Shown here: piece by piece, positions 21,169-34,318 of the stretch | How positions within the stretch are numbered: the stretch's first letter is position 1 | Layout of the letters: the number at the start of each line of letters is the position of its first letter | NCBI RefSeq assembly: GCF_000226115.1 | Contig: NC_016458.1 | Span: forward strand, 1,612,001-1,676,000 | DNA from: Thermothielavioides terrestris NRRL 8126 | Taxonomy: Eukaryota; Ascomycota; Sordariomycetes; Sordariales; Chaetomiaceae | DNA length: 64,000 bases | Direction of reading: 5' to 3' | Notes under the pieces: model-generated | Databases searched by the model: none | What the model was told of the DNA's origin: nothing | Seen by the model: the letters and a program-made list of their open reading frames with translations, nothing else | Made by a program: the position numbers and the translations under genes

Positions 21169-24140
21169 CTACCACTTGATCCCTGAGCGGGCCCAGAAAT
21201 CTTCCTCTTCGGCAATGTATGGCTGCTGGCCGCCGCCGGAATGACTGGTAGTGTCGCCGTCCCCAGGGGAGTAAACTGCGGCAACACTATCCGCGTCGGT
21301 GGCGACGTCAGGATCCCCCGAGCCCGAGGCGCCGGGTGAGCGCGCGAAGATCGGGTTCGAGATGGTGAACGGCGACGACGACAGCACCGGGGGAGTGCCT
21401 ACTGGCGATTGGCTGGTGTTGACGTAGACGGAGCTGGTTCTTCTGTTCCAGATGGCCTTTGTGCCCGGGGCCATGGGCGTCTCAACAGTCACATTGGCTT
21501 GGCCAGTGTCCCGGCTAAAGTCGCTAGCAGAGCACGAGGCCTCTTCGGCTTGCTCTTGCATGATTATCTCGGAAGCCTTCCGAAGGACTCGGGCCAGATA
21601 CAAGGCGACGTCGGCTTCCACCGGCTTGCTCTTCATTCCAGCCGTAATCGACTGGAGCAACTCCTCAGCTGGCCCCTGAGTAGGTGGCTGGCCGGCGTTT
21701 GTCGACTTGGAAGGACCGTCGTGAACACGCACACCTGTTCCGGTATGCGCACCTGGTTCATTGTTGCCGCCGAAGGCAAAAAGCGTGTCGGAGGATCCCT
21801 CTCCACGTGAAACGTGGTCATTGGCATGAAGCAAGATAGGGGCCTTGCTACCAGCGCGGCTGTCGGCGAAATTCTTGCCGCTGGGTCCTTCCGAAGGCTG
21901 ACGGGCGATGTCGACGAGAGTGGGCTTGGGCTTCTCTTTCCCAAGAAGACTTCCGGCCGGAGGCCAGGATGCCTCAACGGCCCACTTGGGAGCGTCGCTG
22001 ACCTCAGACTGCCACCCACAAATCTCGGTTTCGCCAGTGATTTGGTGCGCGTTTCCATGCTGTTTGTTGTTCATCGCAGGCCAGGTGTCGAAGGACTCGA
22101 GGAGGTCCTCCACCACGTGCTGCATGTCGCTCTGCGCAAGACTGCTCTCCGCCTCTGTAGACATGGCAGGACTGGTAATGAGGGCTGGCTGCGTTTCGTC
22201 AACCTTGGTACTGGCTGTCTTGTTCGCAAGGTTCAAGTCGAAGATGGGATCATCGTTCTGCGATGACCACGTTGCCGCCTGCGCACCCAAGGTGGCGGCT
22301 GGTCCCTGCGTGTTCTTCCAGATGATGCCAGGGTTTGCCGGCGCCGAGACGGCCTTTGTATCCATGACGGTACGCGAATCAGCTGCGCCCTGGTCGAGCC
22401 CTTCGTTCAGTCCAAGGGCAGCAATCCAGTTCCGACCAGCGCGATTGACGGCTTGATCATTCAGAAGCAAAGCCTTCTGGGTCTCGAAGACCTTGGCCAT
22501 CAGGCTCGCCACATCCTTCGAGACAAACTTTCTAACGTCGTCGACGGAACCGTTCTTGAAATGCAAAGCAACAGCGGCCGAAAGCCATCGAGCCGCTCTC
22601 CAGAACCGCACGTTCTTGAATTCGTGGCGCTTCTCACTAGGAAGGAGCGCGACCTGACTGAAAAAGTCCCGCGCTTCGCCAAAGGCAGCCTGGAGCTTCT
22701 TGTAGTAGTCGTCATCAACGCCGTCAATTTTGTCGTTCCAGTAACGGCACGATTCTCCGTCGGGTACGGGAAGGTTGAATGCCTTGGCCACCATCTGAGC
22801 CAGGGCCATGGACGAGGACCGAAACTCAATCGCGTCCAACACTCGCATCACGTCGTCCTCCGAGAGCGTCAGCCTCTCCGCAAGGCTTTTCAAGAGCTCA
22901 GAGGTCGCCCCGTTGACCTGACGTGCCCAGTCGCCGGGGCAAGTATCAAGTTCAATGGCGGCAAGGTATCTCAGATGGAACAGCTGCGAGTCCCGGGTGC
23001 CGCCAAAGGCTTCTCCGAGACATTCGAACCGATGGGTATGGTCGATGACGGGACGCAGACCTCTCCAGCGACTCGCCCAAAAGGTCATGCCGCGACCCCG
23101 TCTGGGAGCGTAAGCAAGCCAAGAGTCGGAGAAGACTGAGGGATCCCGGGCGGCATCCGTATTGAGAATGAAGGCGTGGTCCCGAGCCGAGGTTGAGAAT
23201 CGGTGCTCCAGAGATTCGTGAATCTGGCGATGCAGCCGGTGAAGGGAGTCAATCTGCTGTGCGGTCGGTCGCAACGGCATCGGATCATTGTATTTGACCT
23301 TTGCGCGCTCAGCCTCGGTCATTAGAGGGGAATCCCGCTCAGTAAAGGAGCTGATGAAGCGTTCCGCAAAGGCGCCACCGCAAGCCATTGCGATGATGCG
23401 CATCATGGTGTGGGAAGAATCGCATGTGGGCCGGCCCATGAACGACGGTCGGCACAGCCAGCCGCCGGTAAACGGGGACGGCGTGACGAGGATGACAGGA
23501 AGCTGAACGTCACTCGGAATGGCTTCGTCGATCGTCATGCGAAGTTGATCGCTTGTCAGATAAGTCTTCTCGCCACCGAGGTCAACGCAGATGTCTTGCT
23601 CCGGGGTAATAGGGGAGAAGACCAGGAGGACCAAGGTCGTTCTTCTCGAACACGCGACCCGAGCCGCCTCAGCGAGCCGGTCCAGGAAAGCAGTCAGAAA
23701 ACCGTGGTTGCTGCCCGGGAGACTGATGACGTCCTTCTTTTGGGCACCAACGATGCTGTCGATTGTTCCATCGTTAATCATGTCGACGCCATCCACACTG
23801 GCCAGGAAGCTGGGAATGTCGATCGTGCTGAGCCACGTCTGTCCAGGTGCAATCGACGGTAAGCATAGGAAACCAACAGCTGATCCGGGGTGTCACTCAC
23901 CTGCGCGGCCTTGGCGCCAACTCCGTGGAAGAGCAGCTTCCAGTGCAGGAAGTCGGCTACCATCCAGCCATATTTGTTCTGGTCGGCATTCTCGGTCGAG
24001 ACGGCGCAAACGCCCAGGATCTCAGCATTGAAGGGAAAATCGGGGGGCGCATGGCAAACAATGGCCGCGTCGGACATGGCAGCCTGAAGCATGGCGAACT
24101 CCCGCGCGCCGCCTTCCCAGGCCGCCCGAGGGACCGCCAT
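21169..24140 (-). CDS. Large hypothetical protein, family not recognised
   Basis: Two exons: 24140-23901 and 23838-21169, 969 residues. The intron 23839-23900 (62 nt, donor GTGAGT, branch CTTAC, phase 0) joins VGAKAAQ to TWLSTIDIPSF. The start is ATG 24140 in a good context (ATCATGGCGG). The first 600 residues look folded, with motifs such as TGGWLCRPSFMGRP, ACGGAFAERFISSF and DTCPGDWARQVNG. An early part (FPFNAEILGVCAV, KLLFHGVG) has a Rossmann-like hydrophobic strand pattern. The last 350 residues are Ser/Pro/Asp-rich and probably disordered. There is no signal peptide, membrane segment or known catalytic motif that I can name. Confidence 0.75.
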
Positions 24141-26052
24141 GATCGCTGGAGCGGGTGTCAGGCGGCGTTGATTTTTTTTGAATTAAGGACAGTCAGCGGT
24201 GAGACAACAGTTACGAACCTGAGGAAGAGCAGCTCAGTCGCAGGACGCAGGAGGGGATGTTGTCGGTTGGTTGACGATGCCGCGGTTGCAGTCGACCACG
24301 CGGTGGGATGCCGAGCAGGGAGGGAAGTGGAAAGAGGAAAACGCGTGGAAAGCGACCTGCGAGAAATAAAAACAACAGGTGGCAGGAGCAATCGACAATG
24401 CGGGAGGCCTGGAAGAACCGATTCTTCAAGGGTCCGCCGCCCATGTGACGGGGCCGTGAGGGAAAGAACAACCATCAGGGAAGATTCCGGAAGGATTCCG
24501 GGAAGGCCAGAGCCCTGTTGCGCCGGTCAATGCAAGCAGGAACACGGTACCTTAACCCGGTAGCAATGTAAGGCAGCGAGAAGAACCTAGAGTGTCCCGA
24601 TCGATGCGTCCCTGGTAGTGACTCAAGGAGAGGGTGAAGTCCCCCACATTGTAGGAATACTGCTAACCAAGACCGTGACGTGAGTTCATATCAGAAGTGC
24701 AGTTCAAGTTGACAAACAAGCCCCTGAAGCTGGAGTAAACACTCCGAGATACGAGGAGCCATGTCATCTAAAGGAAGAGAGGCCTGAGGAGGTAGTACAA
24801 AGACCGAACATACCGCATAAGCAGCACCACCAGGACTCCGAGCGACAAAAGAAGACGACAGACCTAGCAGATGCCAAGCATACTTGACTTCGCTGAAGAA
24901 AGGCAAACCCTTACACGGGGTAGTGTACCTTTGAAAGGAGCCTCCTCTTTGCCAGTACAGGCAGCCGAACCGGGCGACCAACTCTGCAGCGACACGTCTT
25001 TAGCGAACCGCAACCCCTAACAGTAGGAACATAAGGTTCTTTCTTTAGGGAGGAGGGTGAAAGAGGCGAATGACACAGGAGGGACAGGAGGAGGAAGGCC
25101 GCCGTCCCACCGCATTGCGCCCCGGAAGCCTAAACAAAGGGACACTTGCGTCGTCGACATCTCTGTCAACGCCGAGGACGACGCCGAGAACGACGAGGAG
25201 GACAACGACGAGGAGAGGAGAGGACGCAGAACAAGACGAAGACAACTGCTTTGAGTTTCACTCAAACTTATTCTACAGGCACGTTGGCGCCGTCAGGTCA
25301 CAGTCAGGAAGCCAAGCAGCCAAGCACACTGCCAAAACTACAGGGGAAAGGGAGGAGCAAAAGGAGGGAAGAGTAAAAAAGAGCATGGGAAAAGAAGAAG
25401 AAAAGGGGTCGAGGGGTAGGGGAAAGGAGAGGAAGGGGAAGGAAAAAAGGAAAAGAGAGAAAGAAAAAAAAAAGGAAGAAAGAAGAGAAAGTAAAAAAGG
25501 GCAATCCTGCACTACAGAGTCAATTCCTTCTCCCACCAGTCCAGTCCCATTGAAGTCGAAAAGATGAATAAACAGCTGTCGCTGACTGATTTTGCATACT
25601 CGATAACGCGGTCAGCCAAACCGAACCCGCTGACCATCATCACACACAACACCAAGCACAGTTACCCTTCAAATCAACAGATAGGCAGGTAATAAGTAAG
25701 TTACCGAGGCAACATAAAAACCACCGATCAACCATGTCTCGAACTCAGCCACGTAGGGGTATATTCCAGCCAGCCATCCATCCAGCCAGCCAGGTAGCAA
25801 GCATACTCTTGCCGCTCTCCCTGTCAACGCCGAGCCCCAAGTGAACCCGAAGGCAACTATAACCCGCAACCCAGAGCAGCAGTACCAGGTACCAACCCAT
25901 CCCGAGACACATCATACACATACACATACACATCACACATACATATGTACACACAGAGAAAAGGTGAAAAAGAACCAAGCAGGCAATAAAAAAGCCTGAA
26001 AAAAAACCGCCCCACCCACCCCATCCCATGCCCACCCGAAGCCGAAAGCTGC
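24141..26052. other. Intergenic with a long polypurine tract
   Basis: No gene is recognised. About 25337-25502 is almost pure A/G on the plus strand. About 25767-25800 has CCAGCCAGCCATCCATCC-type tetranucleotide repeats, and about 25915-25955 has CACATA repeats; both lie on the 3' side of the RNA-binding protein gene. Frames here are short and biased by composition. Confidence 0.55.
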
Positions 26053-29000
26053 TCACGAACCAGCCATCTTCTCAAACCGCTCCCTGGCGCGCTCCCTAGT
26101 CTTCTCGACGAACGCGGCGAACCCGCCGCGGGTGTTGCGGGCGGCCTCCTCGGCGGCGTCGCCGAGCCTGCCGCCCTCGGCGCCGAGGCCGACGCCGGGC
26201 GCGTAGACCTCGGTGGCGATGGCCTCGGTGCGGCCGGCGCCCTCGGCGCCCAGGCCGGCGCCCTCGGTCCAGCCCATCTTGGCCAGCATGTCGGCGCCCT
26301 TGGACTTCTTGGCCGCCCGCTGCTGCTGCTGCTCCTTCTCCGCCTCTGCCTCCTCGCGCGGTGCGTCTTTGCGCTTGGCCGGGGCTGTGGTGGTAGTAGT
26401 GGTGGTGGTACCAGCGGCAGTAGCAGCAGCGCCGGTGGTGGTGGAGGTGGTGGCCGGCTGTTTCGGCTGGCCGAAGGCCTTCCGCCTCTCGAGGGCGCGG
26501 TCGCGGTACAGTTGCGCTTGCGGCTGTCCCTGTTGGGCGACGACGCGGGCGCGCTGTGCCTCCCAGCGGCGGCGGAACGCCGGGTCGGGCTCGAGCACGC
26601 GCATTTTGGCGCCCGCCTTTTTGAACTCGGCGGCCGCGCGCGCACGGTTCTGCGGGTCAGCCAGCATGCGCTTGTGCAGCGCGCTCTGTTGCTCGTGCAG
26701 CCAGAGGAGGCGCACGTGCTTGAAGACGCGCCGGCAGAGGACGCAGCGCAGGCGGTCGAAGTCGGCGTACGATTTGTAGACGGGGAGGCGGTCTGACTTG
26801 AGGCGCGGGGTACGGCGGACGACGAGGCGCGGATCCCTGCCGAGGGCAGTGAGCGCGGCGACGGCTTTGGACTTGGCCTCGGTGTCGTCGCGGAAGAAAT
26901 CGTGCGCGCGGCCCTCGTGCTCGATCAGCAGGTCGCTCCGCGATTGCGGCCAGCCGCGCTCGTCGATGTGCGCTTGGCTCGGCGCCTCCCAGCCGCAGGC
27001 GAGACAGGTCAGAGCGTCCCAGTCGGCGTACGATAGGTACTGGTCGCCCCATTGGGCGGCGACCGGGCCATCCTCTTGGGCTTCTTCGACCTCGCGGGAA
27101 GCAGCGCGTGCAGGGCGGGCAGCGCCAGGCCTGACCTCGTCGGGCTCTTGTACGGATGGCACGTTCTCGTCTGCCGCCGGTTGGGCACCGTGGAGCTCTG
27201 CCGACGCCTTGGCCCACAGCTGCATCTGGGGTATCATGGCAATCTTGGGGGCCGTGGCCGACTCTTTGGTGCTCTTGGCCTTCTTTGAAGGCTTTGCTCC
27301 GGGCTTGGCGGCCTCGCCGTCTCCGACCGGTTTATCGGGGCTCGGCGCGCCGGGGAGGGGGTCGGTGGAAACGACGTGGGCGCTGGGGTAGGCACGCTCA
27401 TCCCAGTATTTGACGCGCACGGCAGGATTGTAGATCGGGGTGAAGGAGAATTCTTGGTTCTCGGTCGCAGGGGCGTCGAAGGCGGGAACGAAGACGCCGG
27501 TGTGGATGAAAGCGACCACGACAGGTTTGGACGCGATGGTAAATTTTGTGGACGCGCGGAACTTGGCAACAGCAGCCCTCGCGTCGTCGACGGTGGCGAA
27601 CTCGGCGAAGCCATACCTCCATGACTCGTTAGTCTTGCGGTCGCGCATGAGGAACACGCGGCGGAGGGAGCCAGGCTTCGCTCCGAGTCCAGCCGTGCTG
27701 TTGGTTGGCGCGGTCGATTTTAGTTTGTTCGTGGTGGTCGGAGCCTCCTTGGCGGGCTCGGGGTTTTCGACAAACAGCTTCATGACGCCTTTGGCGAGGA
27801 CCTCCTCGGTGACAGATCCTTCGAGATCTCGGACCACGACATATTGAGACGGCGTCTGCTGGGGACACTCGTCTGTCTCGCCTGTGAGAAAAGGACCGGA
27901 AGCGTCGTGGTCATCTTCGGCTCTGGTCAGCAAAGGGCAGTGCGAAAATCCAGGAGCCGACGGTGCTCACCAGGACGCTCCGCTTTGCATTTGTAACAAA
28001 CGGCTCGGTGGGGGTAGTTCATTGCGCCGCACTAACTCGTCAGCAAAATTTCTACCAAGTCATATGTTGCAGTTTGGGATGCTCTCACCTGGATGCAGTC
28101 CCAGCCGTCGTCGTCTCTCCGCGACTCACGGGATGAATGGGTCTCGTCGTTGTTCGGGAAGCTGACTCCCACGGTGACAGGCTCGGAGTCGAGGCCGCGG
28201 GAATGCTCAAGAGGGAAAGAAATTTCGGGGTAGTATCGGTCATAGAAATGCTCAGCATCCGATCGCCGGTGGAACTCGACGAAGGCGATGCGCCGGCCTG
28301 GACACGAGGTGAGTAGACAGCTCGAGACTGAGGAGGGCGGGGCGGCGGAATTGCAAGGCGTACGCACCATCATGGTCGTAGCGGACCCGAGCGATCCTCA
28401 CCAAATCGCTCGAGAAGTGGCGGTCTCGGGTGACGTAGTCGAGGCCGTAGAGAACGTCACGCTCGGTGGCATCCTCGGGCAGGCCGTCTAGGACTACGGC
28501 GCGGCCCGAGCCTTCTAGACGTCGGCGAGAGAAATGGTGTCGATCATGATAATTGCCAACCCCCCGGTGACTAGCGCCGGAGCTCCTATTTCCGCCAGAG
28601 TCCCGAAGAGGAGGATGACCCGCATGGCTTGCGGCAGCGGCGCCTCGGTCCAGTCCGTGATGTGCATCGCCACGGCCCGCATAAGTCGAAGTGTCAAAGA
28701 CATCAAGGCCATGGCGGTCGCCATTCTCCTGACCTGGGGGAGAAGCATCAGGAGCCGAAAGTGGACGTACACCACGATGTAGGCCAGGCACAGGCCCAGG
28801 ATCTCGAACATAATGTCGACCAGATCCATCGTTCCGTCGACTGCTGGTCGCTTTATTGCCGGCGTAGTGACCTTCCCTAGGCATGCGATAGTGGTCGCGG
28901 TCGTGTCCGCGGTAATCGTCAGCACCGTCGTCGTTGTCGTCGTAGTTCAAGTCTCTTGGAGGATCCGGCGAATCTTTTGCGTGAAGCGCGACAAGCCCAA

Positions 29001-29215
29001 GTTAGCTAGCTATTTCCCAGCTCGCCCAGCGACCGAAGAAGACTCAAAGGACGGCATCGCGAAGGTTCATCGCGTGGGTGCCATGTACCCTTCCTCGACC
29101 GTCGATAGTCGCCATCCCTGTGGTGGCTGTGGTGGTCGTCGGAGCGGCGCGCATGTGGGCTGCGGCTGCGATAGTCGCCGCGAGAGTCGCGGTCGCGCTG
29201 GCCGCTGGGGTACAT
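26053..29215 (-). CDS. RBM5/RBM10-like RNA-binding splicing factor
   Basis: Five exons: 29215-29089, 28973-28368, 28297-28089, 28031-27971 and 27881-26053, 943 residues; every junction preserves the frame. The N-terminus (1-200) is Arg/Asp/His/Ser-rich. RRM1 (about 205-300) spans GRAVVLDGLPEDATERDV to RIAFVEF. A RanBP2 zinc finger, split by an intron, reads WDCIQ/CGAMNYPHRAVCYKCKAERPG, with all four cysteines and the Asn-Tyr that typically contacts GGU RNA. RRM2 (about 345-470) has SQYVVVRDL and YGFAEFAT. Two Cys-x2-Cys modules follow (LTCLACGW, LRCVLCRRVF), the second with downstream histidines. The C-terminus is a G-patch (MGWTEGAGLG), which recruits DEAH helicases. This RRM-ZnF-RRM-C2H2-G-patch order is that of RBM5/6/10, nuclear regulators of 3' splice-site choice. 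The first donor (GTACAT) is weak. Confidence 0.9.
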
Positions 29216-30044
29216 GGCGGCAGACGCGTAGATAATGCTTGAAAAGGAAAAAGAAAAAAAAACGGAGGCAGCGGAAGAAGATGCGATCTGTCCTCCCTTG
29301 GGGCGAGGATTGCAGTCGCGGGCAGGGAAAAGGGAAACGAGCAAGCAACCTCGAAGCCAAGCGGTCCTCGATCGAACTGGAGATGCGGATTCCGAAGTAG
29401 GAATGGAGCTCACCTCGTCGGAAGAGACAACGTCAGGAATTGCCGATGTTTTGCCGTCGATTGTGAGATTATCGCTACAGTGCGATCAATTGGCGATAAC
29501 GGTGTTGGTTGTTGGTGGGACGTTCGTCTCCAGGAACAGATGTTGGATCGTCAACTTTCAGGTGCAGTTGTGCAGGTTCGCCCAAACCGCTGATGTGAGG
29601 TTGATCTCAACTTGGTTTCAAGTTGAAAGGAAGAACTTGTGCTGCGGAACCTGTGCTCTTCTTATACCCTACCGCTTAGTCGTCGGACCCGCGTGCAGGG
29701 CGGATCAGTTCCAACACTTCAGTCTCTCAATTCCACTCAGTCAGTCGCTCGCTGTTATTGAGCCCCACGGCCTCACTTGACATAACCACAAGAGCGTTAC
29801 AACCCCGGCGATCACAGCGCCTTAACACACTACTTGGCTTGGACGCCTGCTCTAACTCCTGCTCTCGTTGCTTCTTTGTGAACTTCATTCATTAAGCGGA
29901 ACTGTGTAGACAAGAAGCGGCCTCCTGGTTGACTCCCTGAGCCCCTGAGACAAGGGGGCAAGAGGACACAAAACCTCCCTCTGTTTACATCTCGGGACAA
30001 CCACCCAACAACCATCGCACTGCCATCAACCAACCAACGCCACC
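29216..30044. promoter_or_regulatory. Shared upstream region of RBM-like and MOCS2B genes
   Basis: This 829-bp stretch separates two divergent starts (29215 on minus, 30045 on plus). A CAACCAACCAACGCCACC-type leader precedes the plus-strand ATG. No further gene is seen. Confidence 0.55.
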
Positions 30045-30635
30045 ATGGCCACCACGGACGAAGACACCTTTCTCGAACAGGAAGGCTGCTACGTGGCCCT
30101 GACCAACTCCCCGCTCAACCTGCAGTCCATCGTCGACCGCGTGCGCTCCCCCCAAGCCGGCGCCATTGTTCTCTTTGCCGGTCCGCCCCTTTTCTTATTC
30201 CCCCCTTTTTATTTGCCCTCTCCCACAGTTTTCCCCTCCCTACCTTCCTCCCAACGTAGGATACTAACACCCTCCCGCCCCCTACCAGGCACCACCCGCG
30301 ACTCCTTCGACAACAAGCCCGTCAAGGAGCTGCAGTACACCGCCTACCGCCCGCTGGCCCTGCGCACCATGCTGAGCATCTGCGCCGCCCTCCGCGCCAA
30401 GCACGCGCTCAAGGGCATCGCCATGGTGCACCGCCTCGGCGTCGTGCCCATTGGCGAGGAGAGCATCCTGATCGCCGTGTCGGCCCCGCACCGCCAGGCC
30501 GCCTGGCGCGCCGGCGAGGAGGCGCTCGAGGAGTGCAAGGCCCGCGTCGAGGTCTGGAAGCGGGAGGAGTTCGAGGACGGGGAGGGCGTGTGGCGCGCGA
30601 ATCGGGACGGCGTGAGGGGGGAGAGGGTGGGTTGA
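30045..30635 (+). CDS. Molybdopterin synthase catalytic (large) subunit, MoaE-like
   Basis: Two exons: 30045-30180 and 30289-30635, 160 residues. The intron 30181-30288 has branch ACTAAC, acceptor ACCAG and an unusual donor GTCCGC; it is required because it joins IVLFAG to TTRDSFDNKPVKEL, the hallmark MoaE sequence. Further family motifs are YTAYRPLALR, HRLGVVPIGEESILIAVSAPHR and VEVWKREEF with the conserved C-terminal lysine. The enzyme transfers sulfur from the thiocarboxylated small subunit to cyclic pyranopterin monophosphate, making molybdopterin for nitrate reductase and other molybdoenzymes. Length is normal for fungal orthologues (A. nidulans cnxH). The C-terminal 20 residues are Arg/Gly-rich. 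Confidence 0.93.
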   Translation: MATTDEDTFLEQEGCYVALTNSPLNLQSIVDRVRSPQAGAIVLFAGPPLFLFPPFYLPSPTVFPSLPSSQRRILTPSRPLPGTTRDSFDNKPVKELQYTAYRPLALRTMLSICAALRAKHALKGIAMVHRLGVVPIGEESILIAVSAPHRQAAWRAGEEALEECKARVEVWKREEFEDGEGVWRANRDGVRGERVG

Positions 30636-31700
30636 CGGTCGGGCTGGGGACAGGAGTATGATTTAATGAGCGAAATGAAGGAATTACCTCCGTGTTTTCC
30701 TGGCTATATCTCTTTAGTTCATCGGCGTGGCCGTTGTGACCTGCTTCCTTCCGTCAACGCCATAGATATAACTCGAGCCCCTCCCCCCGCGGGTGATGTG
30801 TCGGAGTGGACAGTACAGGAGACGCGTGGGTGATCGGAGCCGTTGGCCACTCGACCTCGGGGAGTACAAGTAAAACATATTCCCATCTACAGGTAGTTAG
30901 TTGTCTTAGGTTATAGGCAGCTGTGTTGGCACGGCCAATGACATTGGGGCAATCTCCAACGTGGTGATGTCTCACACAACATCATGACAACTCTCGAGAG
31001 TCACTGCCTTAAAGGTAGAAAGCTCTGACTACAAGCGTCATTACCAAGGGCAAGGGCGACACGCCGCTAACACGTAGCAACACCGAGGAACGCAATCCAA
31101 GCGGAATCGATGTTCCATTACCTATTCAAAGGAATAAAGAAGATCGTGGCCGAGCGTTGTTCCGTCACCCTCCCACCACAACACCTCTTGTCCAAAAAAC
31201 CTCCCCTTTACATATTGCAGCCAAGACCTGCCGCCGGTCTCCGTCGCCATCTACCGCCTCCCCTCTTCATCAATCCGTTCTCAAGCAGGCACAGCACCCG
31301 AGTCTCCGATATCTGAGACCCGAAGCGCCCAACATCAAGGCATCACGAGATCGTTTATCACCCAACAGGACCCTCCATCGCAACATCAGCATCAACATCG
31401 CCTGCATTCGAGTATCGGAACAAGGAAAAAGAGACGAACACCCATAACGGAATCCATCCAGAAAAAAAACAAGACATAATCCACATTGACGCTGCAAAAT
31501 AAACCCCACCCACATTCCTAGATAGACCAACATATGAACAGACAAACCGGATGGATTGTATCCATCCCCACAGAACTCCCAGACTCCAACCAACCCAAAA
31601 GAAAACCCATTTCATTTAACCCCCACGCACCCCAACTCCCTCCCCATCAGAGCCACCATTACCTTCAACCATCACCGGGCCACAACCCGTCCCATCATCA
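30636..31700. other. Convergent intergenic region
   Basis: This lies between the 3' ends of the molybdopterin synthase gene and the OPT transporter gene. It should hold both 3' untranslated regions. No gene is recognised. Confidence 0.55.
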
Positions 31701-34318
31701 TCAAGGCCACGTGCTCGGCCCGAAGGTCTCGCCCGGCGGCACGGGGCTCTGGACAGCCAGGGTGAGCATGTCGAGGGTCTTGAGGGTGCTCGTGTTGCCG
31801 AACCACTGGGGCGCCTGGGTGCCGCTGAGGTAGAGGGCGAAGAAGATGACGAGGGTGGAGACGATGAGGCCGCAGTCGAGGGCGGCCGAGGTGACGTAGT
31901 TGTACTGCAGCCACCAGCCCTTCCAGCGACGGCGCACGAAAAAGTTGAAGACGGTGCCGACGATGCCCCAGCAGTAGTAGATGAAGACGGTGGCGGGCGG
32001 CAGCATGCCCGAGCCGCCGAAGATGAGCGGCATGTTGACGTAGCGCCAGATGCCGCGCGGGTAGCGGCGGGCCAGGAACCAGGTGAGCACGGGGGCGATG
32101 GCGCCGACGAGCCAGAACCACTGCAGCGAGCTGTAGAGGGCGTCGCCCGAGAACATGCGGGCGGGGCCGATGGCGCCCCAGATGATGGAGGCGGTGTAGA
32201 AGACGCGGGCGTTCGGGCAGCTCCACTGGTGGGCCTGGTTCTCGTCGCACACGTCCGGGATGGCGGAGAGCGCCCAGTTCATGACGGCCACCTGGACGAC
32301 GGCCGACCAGATGGAGGCGATCAGTTGGGACCAGAACATGACGCGGGGCGGCACCTTCATGTAGTGGCCGAGCTTGAGGTCCTGGATGAAGTAGAGCGCC
32401 TGCGCCATGCACAGGTAGCCGTAGTTCTTGAACATCATGACGGCGAGCGGGCGCCCGGGGATCATGTAGCCGACGATGTACTCGGTCACCACGTTGAGCC
32501 CCAGCTGGATGTTGGTGACGGCCTGCACGATGCCGATCGGCACCGTCCAGACCAGCGGGATGAGGATGCAGACCACGTACGCCCACCACGGGAACTCGGT
32601 GTCCCAGGCGCACACGACGGCGAACGAGAGGCCGATCATGATGACGAACAAGACCGTGTACCACCAGTCCTCGGCGTCGCGGTACTTCTTCATCAGCCGC
32701 ATATGCACGTCGTCCTCCTGCGACCGCGCCAGCTTCCACTGGGTCCAGATCTCGCGCCCGTGGTAGAGCGCGACGTGGGTGATGACGGCGGCGACGGCGG
32801 CGAACGAGAGGCCGTAGGCGAGCGCGAACTGGGTCGGGAGGTACAGAGGCGAGTACGCCTTGTACTTGGCCTCGTCGAACCGGAGATGCTCGTTCAAGAT
32901 GGCCGAAACGTTGTACAGGTGGCCCGTGTTATCGTACGCGTGCGAGTTTTGGACGGGCAGGTGTTGGGAGTACCAAATCCCCGAGTACTGGATGCCGATG
33001 GAGACGATGACGAGGAAGAGGGTGACGCCTCCTATCACGTTGCCGATGGCATGGAACGGCGGAATGAGCGGAGAGTTGACATAGCCGGAGACAATACTCC
33101 AATCCTGTGTGGGGAGGAAGAATATCAGCAGGCTGCGCGCAACTTGTTTGAGCGGACTGGGTCCCTACCAAGGTGATGGGGAACAGTCCGTAGCCGCTGT
33201 AACCGCCAAACAGCTGGTTCACGATGACGTTGTCGGGCCAGATCCAGGTGAGCCAGCAGAACCACGACAGGCCCTGGAAGAGATAGCCGGGAAACCAATA
33301 CCACAGGAACGCGCCGGAGAAAAGCAGCATGAACCACTTGTAGCGGCTGATGCTCCAGCCGTTGGCCCTCGTCGGATCGGTGCGCGAATGATCATGGAGG
33401 GTGTAGAACAGCGCGCAGTTGACCAGGTCTGTTGGCCAGATCATGGCGGCGGGCCAGACGAGGAATCGCCTCGCCAGCCCGGCCAATCCGTAGCCCGTGC
33501 AGAGCGTCGTGATGCCAAACATAATCTGCCACAACCACCCGAAGTCCTGGTGGTACCACATCCGCTGGGCGATGATAACGTCCGTCGCATACAGCGCGCC
33601 GCCGCCGTAGGCAGCCTGCAGAGAGTCAGCAACTGTCGAGGAGGAACGTCACCCGAAACCAAGGCGCCTACATTTGACATGACCACAATGATGACGTGCT
33701 CCTTAAAGTTGAACGGCCCCGGCTTGAAGTTGAACTTGAGGCCCCAGAGGTTGAAGACGCGGTCGGGGAAGATCAGGTCCCAGAGCAGGCCCAAGGGGTA
33801 CGCAATGAGCTGGATAGCGAAAGTCGTGAGGGCGATGCTGGGGTTTCGGAGTGAGAGCAGCATGTTGACGGCAGACCCAACGGTGCACAGGAACAACCCG
33901 ATCGCCCAAGCCCTGATTGTGTTCACCGGCATGTCGACGTCGAAATTCCGTACCGAGGCTCGCACCTTTGACCAAAGTACACAGTTAGAACACGCACGCC
34001 GTCTTTCACTTCAGCAGCGCAACCACCACGAATTTGGAATCTCACTTCTGGGTATGGCGAGTTATCCTCGGCCAGGATCTGCTCGATCTCGGCCTCTTTC
34101 TCGACATTGGCCGAGTTCAGCGCGATGTCGACCTCCTCCAGTTCATCCAGCGGCAGGTTCGGGTCTAATCGGTGCATCTTTTCGAACTGCTTCAGCGATG
34201 CAAAACCGGTCGAGTCCGCCTCGATCGAGCCGGCTGATCCGTCCGGATCGGGCCCCGAGTCCGGTACCACATGGTCCTCCCGCCGTCGCCGCAGCGACCT
34301 GAGAAATCTCAGCGCCAT
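31701..34318 (-). CDS. OPT-family oligopeptide/metal-chelate transporter
   Basis: Four exons: 34318-34046, 33965-33672, 33615-33169 and 33104-31701, all junctions in phase 0, 805 residues. The three introns (80, 56 and 64 nt) have branch points CTAAC, CTGAC and CTGAT. The N-terminus (1-100) is cytosolic and acidic. The membrane part starts at about residue 100 with VNTIRAWAIGLFLCTVG and has about 14 hydrophobic segments. Family signatures include NVVTEYIVGYMIPGRP and the YMKVPPR motif (the KIPPR motif of OPTs). These plasma-membrane symporters import small peptides such as glutathione or tetrapeptides with protons; substrate cannot be read from sequence. It ends at SSTWP-type sequence typical of the yeast-like OPT clade. 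Confidence 0.93.

Noticed and set aside
24691..25567. Short frames in the polypurine region
   Set aside because: Low-complexity Glu/Lys/Arg or Phe/Ser/Leu runs driven by base composition, with no motif or conserved splice signal.
31672..32739. 355-codon frame overlapping the OPT transporter
   Set aside because: Same strand, other frame of a clear transporter exon; Arg/His/Pro-rich composition is typical of an out-of-frame GC-rich exon.
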